DNA of 64,000 bases from Adiantum capillus-veneris (GCA_014529385.2 CM043954.1:9564830-9628829), one strand, 5' to 3'; counted from the stretch's first letter, positions 32,761 through 45,001 are shown. Notes: a model not told the origin generated them from the letters alone. Translations and numbers: made by a program.

Positions 32761-33423
32761 CTGGTATCAGAGCCTAGGTTAAAGCTTGGGGAGATTTTTA
32801 GATTGATGTTTGGATATTGAAGGATGCGAATGTTTGAAATAATAGAAGAACCTAGAAAAATTGATTTGAATTTTTATATGTTATTGAAGACTGAGCTTTC
32901 CTGGTACAGGAAAATGTTCATTCAGCCCACCAGAAATTCCAGATGTTCACCATCATGTTTGAAAATGCATGCCAATCACCAAATTATTTGTTTCGAAAAA
33001 GGGTGATGATGATTTTGGATAGGGTGTTTGCACCACCTATTCCAAGGGTGCATAGAGGATGGGGCTTCAACTGGAGTCCATCTGGAGGAATCTATACCAT
33101 CGATGCTGACAAGATATGGTGCATGGATACCAATATGTTGGTAGGATTCGACCCATATGTGTATCTCGTAGCTTTCAAGGGTGAAAAGAAACTTATTATT
33201 TTGATCCTTTAGCCTATCCTTTTGTAGTCACTAAACTCAAAATATAGAGACATTACAATCCTTGTACCTAAAGACTACCAACCTTGGTAGTAAATAATGT
33301 GTATATAAATAAAGTTTGGATTAATATTATCTTTTGTTTGTATTATTGTCTGATCAAGTCTTGCCTTAAAGTAGATTAAAGTTAGAGTATCCAATAAAGT
33401 TTCACTTAATCTATATTGCACAG
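31677..33423 (+). other. Proposed gag intron of element B containing the primer binding site
   Basis: Starts GTTAGTATTG and ends CTTAATCTATATTGCACAG, with a T-rich region and CTTAAT as a branch-like sequence. It includes U5, the hairpin and the primer site (32762). Element A has the same borders (13544-15428). Confidence 0.55.
32762..32774 (+). other. Primer binding site, initiator tRNA-Met, element B
   Basis: TGGTATCAGAGCC, one base after the LTR. Confidence 0.95.
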
Positions 33424-34374
33424 AGTGCGGTGTACACATCTCTTCAAGAGAAAAAGCTACTTCTCAAGCAAGCTAAAATTCCCTCTTTCAAAGGGGAAGG
33501 AGCCCTAGTTGAGCGCGATGCTGAAGTGTGGCTCGATGAGATGGAGGATTATTTTGCTGCTGCTGGTACTACTCCCGATAACCAGGCTATGTTTCGTCTC
33601 ACGGGGGATGCCAAGCTTTGGTGGAAACAACACTGCAAAGATAATCAAGTAGCTCAAAACACTCAAACTTGGGAAGACATTAAGTATGCTGTCAAAGGAC
33701 GTTATCTTCCACCTGCACACGAATCCCTTAAGATGAATGAATTCTTCAACTTACGTCAGTTTCATCTTACAATGGAAGAATACTACTCCAAATTTGTAAC
33801 TCTTAGACGCTATGCTCTGCCAATGACCGCATATCAACAAGTAGCCCGTTTCTGCCAAGGGCTAAATGCTCCTTTAAATACTCGTCTAGAAGCCATGAGG
33901 CCTGTAAATTTGCAAGATGCTCTTTTAAGAGCTAAACCCTTAGCTAAAGAGATGTCAAACTCTCAAAGGGTACGAAATGGAAATTTAAGGAATGCTGGAA
34001 GGAGAGGACGGCCTATGATGTGGAACCAAAGGCAAGTTTACCCAGTTCACCAAACTCATCCAATAGTTGCAGCTTCAGCAAATGGAGCTCAAAATGCAGA
34101 TCTTAGATGCTATGAATGCAACGAGCTAGGACATTTCAGGAATGTATGTCCTAGGCGAGTCTCCGCAACAAATACACCTACTCGAGCTAGAGGACGAGGA
34201 CAAATAATAAATCGTGGAGGAAGAAATGGAGGACGAGGTCGAGGGCGCGGAATGGCTGCCAGAGTCAATGCTATCATAGGAGAACCAACATTGGGAGAAG
34301 AACAAGAGGAAAGAGCAACTCTACATGCTGCAATTGATAACCCAAGAGCAAGACAACAATATGTTGTCATTTAA
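33424..34374 (+). CDS. gag (main exon) of element B
   Basis: Opens after the acceptor-like CACAG and ends at TAA 34372-34374. Very close to element A gag, with a 3-residue deletion (DNQAMFRL). The zinc knuckle CYECNELGHFRNVC has all four ligands, unlike element A. Arg/Gly-rich tail (RGRGQIINRGGRNGGRG). No ATG near the start of the frame. Confidence 0.88.
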   Translation, partial: SAVYTSLQEKKLLLKQAKIPSFKGEGALVERDAEVWLDEMEDYFAAAGTTPDNQAMFRLTGDAKLWWKQHCKDNQVAQNTQTWEDIKYAVKGRYLPPAHESLKMNEFFNLRQFHLTMEEYYSKFVTLRRYALPMTAYQQVARFCQGLNAPLNTRLEAMRPVNLQDALLRAKPLAKEMSNSQRVRNGNLRNAGRRGRPMMWNQRQVYPVHQTHPIVAASANGAQNADLRCYECNELGHFRNVCPRRVSATNTPTRARGRGQIINRGGRNGGRGRGRGMAARVNAIIGEPTLGEEQEERATLHAAIDNPRARQQYVVI

Positions 34375-35697
34375 ACACCTGCAAATCACCAAGGTGAAAA
34401 ATTTGAGCTTCTTATTGATTGTGGTAGTACTCATTCTTTCTTGTCACCTAAACGTTTAAGGAGGTTAGGACTTAATCAACATCCTACAAGAAAGATGAGA
34501 GTTGAATTAGCCAATGGAAAGGAGGTGTTATCGCAGTACATTGTGGGAAAAATAGATTTCAAGTTGGGAGAATACTATACTTCTGCTACTTTTCAAACCT
34601 TACCCATAGGAATCTATGACGGAATTCTTGGAATGGATTGGTTAGCCAGTCATAATGCCAATATCCATTGTGCCCAAGGAAGTGTTACTTTTGTGGACAA
34701 CCTAGGTCAAGAAGTCACTATTCAAGGCCAAAATGGACGACCAAAAGCTTACTTGGTCAAAGCTAATCGTCTTTTGAAAGGGTTACGCAAGGGTCAACAA
34801 ATTTTTGTAGTCAAGATAAACAAAGTAGAAAAATCTTCTTCCAACCCTGAACCAATGTGGCTAGAAGAATTTTCGGATGTTTTCCCTACTGAACTTTCTG
34901 AACTACCACCACCCAGGGAGGTAGACCATGAAATCAAAATTTTTCCAGGTAGTGAACTAGTCTCAAGAGCGCCGTACAAGATGTCACTTCCAGAGGCTAT
35001 AGAACTCAAGAAGCAGCTCAAGAAGTTGATTGAGCAGGGGTTTATCGGACCCAGTACATCTCCCTATTCTCTTCCAAAAGAAAAAGGATGGCTCTCTTCG
35101 ACTTTGCATAGATTATAGGGGCTTAAATCAGGTTATCATCAAGAATAAATATCCAATTCCTCGTACTGATGAGATGCTAGAGAGATCACATGGAGCCAAA
35201 ATATTCACGAAGATTGATCTTTGATCTGGCTATCATCAAATTTGAATCCAGGAGGCTGATATCTCCAAAACAGCTTTCAACACTTGTTATGGTCATTACG
35301 AATTTACAGAGATGGCTTTCGGACTTACGAATGCTCCTGCAACTTTCAATCGTCTGATGCACGATATCTTTAGAGAATTCTTGGATGATTTTGTCCTAGT
35401 ATTCTTTGATGATATCTTAATTTATTCCAAATCAGAGGAAGAGCATGAAAGACATGTTAGGAAAGTGTTAGAGATTTTACGCCGAAATAAGTTGTATGCA
35501 AAGAAAAGAAAATGTACCTTCTTTACCCCTAAGGTCTGTTACTTAGGGTTTATCATTTCACCTGAAGGAGTCTCTGTTGACCCTGACAAAGTCAAAGATA
35601 TTGTGGAATGGCCTCAACCCACTTCACAAACCGAAGTCAGAGGGTTCTTAGGTATCACAGGGTGGTACAGGATCTTTGTGAAGGACTATGCTCTTAA
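34375..35697 (+). pseudogene. pol of element B, first part (protease, RT)
   Basis: Same frame as gag beyond TAA. Protease DCGSTHSF lies near 34417. An 11-base deletion near 35062 (relative to element A) shifts the frame in RT. Further on, KIDL is followed by TGA (35222-35224, Arg in element A), but here the first catalytic Asp is kept, as is the FFDDIL pair (near 35405). The part ends at the TTAA insertion. Confidence 0.9.
35694..35697. other. TTAA target duplication (left) in element B pol
   Basis: TTAA, repeated at 37020-37023. Element A has a single TTAA at the equivalent place (near 17720). Confidence 0.88.
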
Positions 35698-37019
35698 CAC
35701 TAGGTTGGTAATGGGACACTTTTATGTCCTGTTAAGTGACCATTTTCCTTAAATTATGTCAAGAGTTTCAAAATGGATTTTGAGGTGCTATCTGTCTAGA
35801 AAGTTGTCTCATAAGCTGAAAAAAACTCAACATTTTTTTGGAATATCAATTCCATCTTTAACCTTGTCCTTGCACAACATTTCACAACCTAAATTGTGTG
35901 AAAAAACGGGTCCTGTTTTTTGGTTTTTTTCAAATTTTTGCAACTATACCACTCTAGAATTCATGTTTGTGAGGTCTATAATGCTAGAGAACTATCTTTA
36001 GTATTCCTCAACATGTTCTGATGCTTCTAGGGAGAAATAAATGTTAAAGTTGTAAGTTATGACCAAATTACGAAAATTGTCAAATCCTGTTTTTTAGCCA
36101 ATTTTAGCTCTTCTATGATTTTTTTGGTGGCTTTCATGATATCCAAACACAGTTTTGATTTTCTATGTCACATATTGTAACATAAAGCTAATATTCCTTG
36201 AGTTTTGGGGCACCTAATACCCTATTTTTCATAGTAGACAACGATGGTTGATTTTTTCAATTATAGAAGAAAACGAAACATTCTAGTATAGCAAGTATAT
36301 CTTTTTCAATATTGTTAGTTTCTTGTGACAACTACATGCATTTTGTAGGTAGCAACCATATCTAGTCATAAGGATCAAATTTGGCTAGATATTGAGTCAT
36401 TTCTATGGGATTCTACAACTGATAATGTTGAACCCAGTTTTTTCATGTTTGCTGTATTTAGCACTTCATCTTTGTTTCCAAGATTCCCCTTGGTAAGAGA
36501 TGTATTATTCTTTTGACATGCTCCGTCGATCCTTATGAACCTAAAGGACAATAGGGAACTAAGAAAACATGCATATATTATTTGTATTGAGTGTGGCTAT
36601 AGAAACTTTGATGATAGGTTTGCAGAATGGTCAAAAATCAACTTTTTTGTACCTATTTCTTTTGGCAAAACAAAAAATAGTGAGTGAGAAGCAATCATAT
36701 GTTCTGATCACCAACCCATTGAAGTTAACTAGGGAATTTATCTCAAGTCCTACAAAAATCCCTAATCTTATTTTTATGCAACAAAACGTAAGAAATGACT
36801 GTTTTGATGAAAATGTATTGGTCCATCAACTTTGGAGGCTTGGTGTGACCAAAAGATGAGAAATTTTACAAGTTTCTTACTTTTTCCATGTGGAGTAGGC
36901 CTTGAACTATAACCTCATGAAAGGATTTTACAAAATGAGTGGATCTACTATAGTTTTGGAGGTTTTTTTCAAAACCCTGAAAGGACACTTTTATGTGTTG
37001 TTAGGTTACCAACCTAGTG
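35698..37019 (+). mobile_element. TTAA-inserted inverted-repeat transposon, copy 2 (1322 bp)
   Basis: CACTAGGTTGG...CCAACCTAGTG between two TTAA. Same family as 19456-20794 but inserted in the opposite orientation and at another place in pol. The internal palindrome (GGACACTTTTATGTCC) occurs once near the left end (35714) and a variant near the right end. It contains the shared 113-codon frame at 36349-36687 and the 96-codon ATG frame at 36569-36859. Confidence 0.88.
36349..36687 (+). pseudogene. 113-codon shared frame in TTAA element copy 2
   Basis: Counterpart of 19788-20126, same length. It has one internal TGA near 36514 where copy 1 has a sense codon, while copy 1's stops are sense here. 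Product unknown. Confidence 0.4.
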
Positions 37020-38989
37020 TTAAAGCTGCACCACTAACCAACTTGCTAAAGAAAGGAGCAACGATACTTTGGGAAGAAAAACATGAATCTTGCTTCAAAC
37101 AGATTAAGGAGTATCTTGCTTCAGAACCTCTCTTAAAACTTCCAGATTTCACCCAAGAATTCGAGGTGATCACAGATGCTAGTAACCTTGCATTAGGAGG
37201 AGTCCTTACTCGAGAAGTAAGGCCTGTAGCTTATACTTCTCGGAAGCTTAGGATCCATGAAGTGAATTATGCTACACATGATTTAGAATTGCTAGTAGTT
37301 ATTCATGCTCTCAAGCTATGGAAACATTATCTATTGGGATGCAAATTCCAATTGGTAACAGATCACAAGAGTCTTAAGTGGATTTTTACCCAACCTAACC
37401 TTAATATGAGACAGAGGAGATGGATAGAGATCATGCACGAATATGATTTTGATATTAAATTTAGACCAGGTAAGGATAATGTTGTGGCAGATGCCCTAAG
37501 CCGTAAAGCTTTTCTGGGGGCAATTTCCATGGCTAACAACCCTATCCTAGACAAGGTCTTGGATGCTGCTGTCAAAGATACAGATTACCAGATGCTTGCT
37601 AGTATCCTACGTGAAGAGAGGGTATCATCAAATCAGCCTAAACCTCTACATTACTCCTTAGAAGATGGGAAAGTTCACTATAGGAATCGATTATGCATAC
37701 CTAAGGATTCTACCCTAAGGAATGTTATCCTATATGAAGCACACAATGGCCCAACTTCAGGACATCCAGAATATGCCAAAACCATCAATGCAATTCGCAG
37801 AAGTTACTATTGGCAAGGTATGAAGGGTGATGTCCTTCGCTATGTCAAGGAGTGTTTGTCTTGTCAAAGGATTAAGGCAGAGAGACTAAAGATGCCAGGT
37901 AAATTACATCCTTTAGATATTCCCCAAATGAAATGGGAATGTATTAGCATGGACTTTATCACCGGGTTTCCTTCTGTCCAAGCTGGCTATGATTCAATCA
38001 TGGTCATAGTCGACTTGCTTACTAAAGTGGCTCACTTAACCCCAGTCAAGACAACCTTTACAGCTTCAGATATTGCTCGTTTGTTTGTGAAGGAGGTTTT
38101 CAGAATTCATGGTTAACCCAAGACGATTGTCCGTGATTGTGATGCCAAGTTTACTTCTAAGTTTTGGGTATCATTGTTTCAAGATATTAGAACCCAGTTA
38201 TGTTTTAGTATTGGTTATCATCCTCAAACTGATGGCCAAACTGAAAGAGTTAATCAAGTAATTGAAGACATCCTTAGAGCCTACTGCAATAGAGAACCTC
38301 GCAAGTGGATTCAATATCTACCCTTGGTAGAGTATGCATACAATTCCTCTACTCATAGAAGTATTGGAATGACACCTTTTAATGCTCTTTATGGTCAAGA
38401 ATGTTTATCACCTCTTAACTTTTCTGACCCCACTATAAGGGTAGAAGCCTCAAAGAAAATGCTTGAAGAAATGGAAGCTCAAACCAAAGCTATTCGAAGG
38501 GATATTCAAGCGGCTCAAGATCGACAAAAGAAGTACGCCGACTTAAAAAGATATGATCGGATTTTCAAAGAAGGTGACAAAGTTTTCTTACGAGTAAAAC
38601 CCAAAAAGAGCAATCTATCTCTTGGAAGGTATAAGAAGTTTAGCTACCGATATTGTGGACCTTACGAAATAATCAAGGTTGTAAGTGATCAAGCTTATAG
38701 ACTAAAACACCCTTCTCATCTCAAAGTGCATGATGTATTTCATGTACGTCTGTCAAAACCTTATGTATATAACCCTGACCATCTCCTTGATGATGAGCAA
38801 ATCATTTTACATGCTCAAGATGTTCTACAACTCCAACCTGATACTATCGTAGAAACTCGGGAGAGAAAGCTTAGGAATAGATCCATCAAAGAACGTCTTA
38901 TCTTATGGAAGGATTTCCCCATAGAAGATGCTACTTGGGAAGATGAGACGTCCCTTCTTAAGGATTACCCTTCATTGTTCTTGAGATGA
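37020..38989 (+). pseudogene. pol of element B, second part (RNase H, integrase, chromodomain)
   Basis: RNase H here keeps its residues: [12 protein letters not shown] (near 37170), LVTDHKSLKW and NVVADALSRK. Integrase is interrupted by TAA near 38114 (a T-to-A change in the codon for Leu in RIHGLPK); after it come DCDAKF and DGQTERVNQ. The chromodomain (RERKLRNRSIKERLILWKDF, ATWEDETSLL) is intact and ends at 38987-38989. Confidence 0.92.
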
Positions 38990-39019
38990 GGGCATCTCAA
39001 ATTCTAAGTTGGAAGAGAT

Positions 39020-41671
39020 TGTAAGGTCTCTACTTTCAAATTGAACACAAGTTCTATTACGCATTTGTATTTTTTTGAACCATCGTTCCTTATTTAAGTT
39101 ATTCGAGTTCAAATTATGAATCGTAGGTTGAGAAAACCTAGAAATTAAAATTTACGCTACAAAATTCTGACATGTTTAGCTATATGAATCACTAACTAAC
39201 TTACTGAAAGACTTATTTATTGATTGTAGAATTTTTTTTTACTACTGTAAAGTTAATATAAGACTGTAAAGTTTAACTTAAAAATGTAAAGTAAATTATC
39301 ATTAAGAAAATAAATAAAATAATTATAAAGACAAAAGAATACACAGGGATGACAAATGAAGGCACATGGATCACATAGGAGGGGACAAAGTGGGACACAT
39401 GTCACATGAAAAAGGAGAGGCTACTCTTGACTAATCTTAATGAGGGGGGGCTTGTGTAGCCTTATCTTTTGATGATAATGACAAAGTGGTCAAGTTCATG
39501 GGTACCACAAGGGTACCAACAACGCGGGTATGATTTTTGAAAAAAAATAAAAAAAAATTATTAAAAAATATCTTTTAAAAAAAAAGTTGGACGTTTTTCT
39601 TTCTGCTATAAATAGAGCATCCATGCTCACACTTTAGATATAGAGATTGCCTCTATAGTGCTCACAAAGTGCTGCCACTTCTCTTACAGAGAAGGCGTCC
39701 ACAAACCACTAAGAGAGAAAAAACTCTAGTGGACTAATAAGGTGCGTATTAATCAAGCATTCAATTAACTTTAGGAATGATGTATGTGTGCTATCTCTTA
39801 CTCTAATCTCTCTAATAGATTAGTAAGATTCAATTAGCTATGTGTGTGTGTGTGTGTGTGTGTGTGCTATCTTTTACTCTAATCTTCTAATAGATTAGTA
39901 AGATTCAATTAGATTTAAGAAGGATATGTGTGTGTGTGTGTGTGTGCTATCTTTTACTCTAATCTTTTTAATGGATAGTACGATTCAATTAACTTTAGAA
40001 AATATGTGTGTGTATGTTTTCTCTTACTCTAATCTCTCTAAGTATACCTACTCTCTCTAGTTAGTACATCTTCATTATTAACTTATACATTTTTAATTGA
40101 AAGTTAATACATAAGAGAACTCATCATATTCTTATTATACATGATGAAATTCTCATTCACTAATTTTATTGTCAATTAGATTAAGTAGAATTTTGAATAA
40201 TACTAAAAATTGATATAGTTGAAGTATAGAATTGGATTAGAAATGTCATGCATAAAAGTAATGCATTCCTAAACTTCCACTCGTAATTTACACACTTAAT
40301 TTTTTTATTAATTAAGATTAGCAAATATTTGATGTATAGAAATTAGATGTAGAACAACAACACTATGTGTGAATCCGAGTTGGCGAAGGTTCAAATTACA
40401 GACTCTTTTTGGAAACAAAAGATTACTAGGGAAATTGACCAATTTAAAGTTCTAAGTGTATAACATAAGTGTAGTTTAAAAAAATGGCTCCAAAGTGTGC
40501 TCGAACCCAAGGCGCTAATGATCATGAAGCCGGTACAAGTAACGGTGGAACTCCTGCGGAACATGCTATGTCTCCACCAATCGGACCAATCGGAGCTATG
40601 GTACAGGTTAGTATTGCAGTTTCAAGTTATGCATCATTGCATATGCGAGACCATAGGAATATATTATTTACCTTATGAAAAGAAAACACGGACCGAAACC
40701 ACGGGGCTTAACCCCAAGAAACTCGTCATATGTTTGACAAGTAGGAAAGATTGTCTGGTTAAACTGGTTGCTATAGGAAAGAATGTTTTTCCAAAACCTT
40801 CGGTATGGTTTCTCTAAAGTCTCTCTACTTATTAGCGCTGGTATTATGTGGCAGTTGCCGAGGCGTGAAATGACGCCCAGGATGGCACCGCTGATGCATT
40901 GGTGGGAGTACACCCAGATTAGCCCAGCTCGATACTGCAGTTTTGTTTTTCCGAGGCGTGAGGATGACGCCTAGATTGGCACCGTTGTTGCTGTGACGAG
41001 AGTATGTCCAGATTAGCACAACGAGTACTTGTCGAGCGGTATGGGACGCTCATGAGGACAAGGGTTTTTATAAATAATGTATATACCGATCGGACATAAT
41101 TGCGCCAGTAGATATTCTTGAGTGAACCTAATCCAAGGGTTGTTGGTTTAAAATTGGATGACTTCTTGTTTGTAATACTGTTTGAAGGGCTGTTTTAACG
41201 AACCAGTATCATAAATAAAGTAAAGGAGCATGTATGTTCAAACAGTGTGGTAGTAATTAGATAACAAAAGACGGGTGAGTGTGGTGTGGAAAGTGGGAGA
41301 ATGATACCCCGACGGTATCATTCTATGGACGGGTGGACCCGATGAGTCGGGTAACTTTCCAACGCTATTTTTTAGTCATAAATCCTAAAAGAGACAAACC
41401 TTGGCGGCTGTGCTTTTGAAACATGGAGAAAAAAGCGCACAGGTTGGTCACTCTAAGATTTATGCCTTTAGGTATAATTGATTATAGATAGTTTTTAGAT
41501 AGGGTTATGGTGGTCACGCTCCGCCATAGCGAGATAGGACCAATCCTTCACTAACGGTTCATGCCCGTGGCTATGTAGTAGCTAAGGTAATGTTCGTTGG
41601 TTTTTCCTTATCAGGATTGGAGACATATCAAAGGTACTCCGCTCCTCTCAAAAAGGGGCAGGGACCTCACA
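39020..41671 (+). repeat. 3' LTR of element B (2652 bp)
   Basis: TGTAAGGTC...CCTCACA. It carries a TATA box at 39606-39615, an open 41-codon exon with intact donor at 40484-40606, and a hairpin at 41299-41323. Confidence 0.95.
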
Positions 41672-42280
41672 TTTGATTATCTCTACTCTATCTTTCTTTC
41701 TTGTTTTGGGCTACATGCATCTTGGCAAGTATCTCATGTATGAGGGCTTCCTTATGCTGTCAACTCCTCGCCATACACACATATGGATTTTTCCTTTTTT
41801 TTGGGGCACGAGCATCCCATGCACCTAATGCATCTCTTTGCATCTACAAATTGTATTTGTAATTTTTTTTTGCTTAAAACATTAGCTAACTCCTAATCTC
41901 AATCGTGTGATGAGATCATCGAGGCTATGAAGCAACTTGGAGTAGAGACGCTATAAAGACTAAGCACAAGCAACAACATGACATTAATGGTACACCAAGG
42001 CTCTTCTTTTTCAATATGTTCAATGTATGTTTTTTTGTGGACTCTCCAAAACCAATCAAGGCAAACTAGTTATGCCTAAAGTAGGGTGCTCAAAAGAAAA
42101 TTGGAAGCACCCATTAAACATTTCGTGCAAGGAGACAGTGCTAATAAACCACTTGAACACACACCCCACACCAAGACGTTATTTCAAAACCCTCACACAT
42201 GGACATAGCTATGAACCTGTTATTAGTTGTGTAAGGTTATTTGTTAGGAGTGTGTTTTGTAGATTGGTATAGTTTGTATT
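41672..42280. other. Unassigned segment with a small hairpin
   Basis: No gene seen. GGGTGCT...AGCACCC at 42084-42112 forms a 7-bp stem with a 15-base loop. It lies downstream of the helicase/endonuclease remnant and could be near that element's 3' end, but this is only positional. Confidence 0.35.
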
Positions 42281-42284
42281 TGAT

Positions 42285-42700
42285 GTTGATGCATCTATGT
42301 TGAAATCTTCGATTAGTATTATTGCATCATCTATTTGTATTTCTTATAGATATTTTGTAATGTTTTTTAGGAATGATATTTGTGTTGACGAGGGTTTTTT
42401 GTAGACATTGGCTATTGTTAGTTTTGAGTAATTTTTGAATTTTGAATGTAGTGGAAATGACCTCCATTTCAGTGTGCTTATTATTATTACTTTTGTATAG
42501 ATTGATTTATTTTTTTTGTAGGATGTAGATATTCTTGTTATGCATTTGAGTGTATTTCTTGTAGTTTTGTATATTATAATTTTGTAAATTTTTGTTTTTT
42601 GTTTCTTGAAGGCACAATATAGTTGATGACATGAAGTTTTTGTCATTGATTATGTCTTTATAATTACCTATAAAGATACCATATTCAATGATTGTATAAT
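42285..42700 (-). pseudogene. Endonuclease/exonuclease/phosphatase (EEP) domain fragment
   Basis: The minus strand reads LTIANVYKKPSSTQISFL (near 42370-42425) and, after one stop, IDDAIILIEDFNIDA (near 42290-42330). These match the conserved NVY..P and LIGDFN strands of EEP (APE-like) nucleases, with Glu for Gly in the last. It directly follows the Pif1 helicase C-terminus on the same strand. Only part of the domain is seen, with stops. Confidence 0.7.
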
Positions 42701-42819
42701 TATTTTCTTGTTGTTGTCACTTTCTATGTTGCTATTTATTGTTATCCACTTGGAATGAGTTTGTAAATGTTGTATCTCATGTATAACTTCATTGTCTACC
42801 TTGATTTGTTTTGTTTTAT

Positions 42820-44800
42820 CCTAGAAAGTGTAGTGTAAAGTAGTACGTGTGTGTTGATGTTTGATGGGTTGAATGCCAGTGTTTCTAGTGTTAGACCTTG
42901 TGATCTATGTTTTGTTTGTGTCGATGTTGGTTTTATAGGAAATTAAGTTCTTACAAATGTGCTTAAGAAGTTTCTTTCCAATTTGAAACTCTGATATAAT
43001 TCTTTTGATAGGTGTCCAATTCTCTTTCACATTGTTGTTGTTGTAGAGTTCTTTGCTTTTGTAATCGACGTCAATGACCTATATAGTGCTTGTGAAGTCT
43101 TTTCACATGATTGTTTCGTTTGTGTTTGATGAGATGTCTTTGAATATCCCTTCTGCTTCATTTACTAACCCGCCACATATGTCTATGTTTCATGCATATA
43201 TCTTCACTATTTGTTCTTTCTTGAGTTGTATTTGTGTGGTTAGCCCTGCAGTTTGTTTTGGATCTAGTGGTATTTGTATTGTTTTGCTACATGGGCAGTA
43301 TTTCTTATCTTCAGCCTTGAATATAAAGGGCATACCAATTGCTTCTTCATACACCTTTTTGTTGTGGAGATCCTTGTGCTTGTTTGTCTAGAAAAGATGT
43401 GACACAAGTGTTTTTTGTGGAGCTAATCTATTACATGTGGTATCTAGGTAGTGGATGTCCTCATGTGATTGGTGTCCAACTCATATTCTGTTTAATATGG
43501 CTATGAATTTTTTCAATCTTGTTGCATAGTTTGTTTTTATTTGTAGCATTTTGGATATTCATGTCAATATGATGGTGATATTCCTTAATCATTTTTTCTT
43601 TCTTGAAAAAAGTAGGAGTCACGTACAAGGGTTGCTTGACAAAGGTCTCCGCATAGAATGATTTCCAGGGAACCGAAGGGTTTGTCATGGACATGTTTTA
43701 TTTCTTGTAGTCGTGCATCTGCTAAGTTGAAGTTGTTGTTGCCTACTAGTGAATCTCATCAATTACTATGAGTTGCAAGTCTTTGTATAGTATGGATAGT
43801 GCATCAATTTTTTCAAAAGTGAGTGATGTTGTTGTTTTGGTGATCAAGGTATATGAAGTACGAAATGTACTATTGTTTCATCTATGTTGAAAGTTTTTTC
43901 TCCTGTGTATTCCATAATTAGCAATGTAGGTGTTTATGTGACGCTTTTGTTTAATGATTATATAATCGTAGTAATCCTTGTACTAGTGTGAGTAGAGTAA
44001 ATGTTTTCCATTTCCTTGCACCTCCTGCCAAGAAAAGGTGTAGGGTCTTTTTTGGGTGAATTCTTTTCCTCAGAAGTATGTGATCAATTAATACTCATTG
44101 CTCTTGATTTAGTTGTTTCATTTGTTTGAAATATTTGTGGTTAGGCATGATTATTGTTTTGATGTAGTTAGTGTCTTCGGACGGGGTGTGTTATGGTGTA
44201 TGTCAATTTCAATGTTTGTATGGTAAGGTTTTTGTGATAACAATGTTGATGTTGTTGAGGTATTAGTGATATATACTTTTTGTGTTTCATTTTCTATTGG
44301 TGATGTTTTGAGTTAGTTAAAAAACTGCTCATTTTGTTGTATTATTGCAATATCTTGAGTGTAAACATCATGCCATGTATTATTTTCAGGCAAGTGTTGT
44401 TTTTCATCCTTTGTCCCCATGGAAGAAATAGTAGGCATTGTTCTTTCATCAAAATTCTTTTGTTAATTGTAATGTACGTATCATAGTATTTTTGTTTTCT
44501 TTAGTTTTTGTGAGGTTTTTCGTGTTTGTTTGAATGTTGTTGCAAATTTAGCAAGGCATATATTTGTAGGTGTGTTGGTCACTTTGCATATTTGTCAATT
44601 ATGGAGTCGTAGAAAATTTCTATGCTATTAGGTTCAAGACTTTTTAGCATTGTGTTTCCTTTTGAGGAGCATAGAATGTTCATTTGGTGGGCTAGTGTTT
44701 ACCAAGACAAACTCATGATTTGTGGAATGTAGAGGAAGTGAGAGTGCTATGCATATTGTTTCTTTAGTGCTAAGTTGTTGAGTGTTGAGAATTTTGTTTC
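42820..44800 (-). pseudogene. Pif1-type helicase remnant (Helentron/Helitron2-like)
   Basis: Minus-strand motifs in correct order: a KYAK..PTHL pre-helicase segment (near 44580-44620), LHLFLAGGA....KTFTLL (Walker A region near 43985-44040; the glycine-rich loop is damaged), DLQLIVIDEIH (Walker B, 43752-43785), KPFGSLEIILCGDL (near 43650-43680), NIDMCGGLVNEAEGIFKDI (near 43130-43190), and HRSQGLTLE...LLYTTLSRIK (near 42830-42915). These are the Pif1/RecD-like signatures found in Helitron proteins. Several stops and frame shifts are present. No HUH (Rep) domain is visible; the 5' part seems replaced by later debris. Confidence 0.85.
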
Positions 44801-45001
44801 CCATTCTTTTTGAGACGTTCTATTCTTGTTGCGTTATTTTCATGCTTAACTCAATATCTGTCTTGATAGTTGTAATTAAGGTATTATCCAATTTTGTCAT
44901 ATATGATGTGCAGTAAAGAATCTTGCAAAGTCATTTGTAGCTCACATGTGATCTTCAATGAGTCAAAGATTCATAAGAAGCCCATAACAAAAATTGAGTA
45001 C
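44800..45001. other. Unassigned AT-rich segment, probably more of the Helitron-like remnant
   Basis: No motif I can defend. Confidence 0.3.

Larger units (their letters stand above)
30077..41671 (+). mobile_element. Element B: second Tekay-like chromovirus, 5' end truncated
   Basis: Same family as element A, in the same order: LTR (first about 64 bases missing), initiator-Met primer site at 32762, gag, pol, chromodomain, polypurine tract, full 3' LTR. pol is split by an inverted-repeat element (35698-37019) and has its own lesions. With the left LTR end missing, target duplication cannot be tested; TTTGA follows the right end. Confidence 0.93.

Noticed and set aside
40668-40913. Minus-strand frames in the Tekay LTRs (also 22920-23148, 31895-32131)
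   Set aside because: They are antisense shadows in U5, conserved only because LTR copies are young; no domain and no start context.
43074-43391. Plus-strand 105-codon frame as a membrane protein gene
   Set aside because: It is the antisense of the Pif1 helicase remnant; hydrophobic character comes from the complementary strand.
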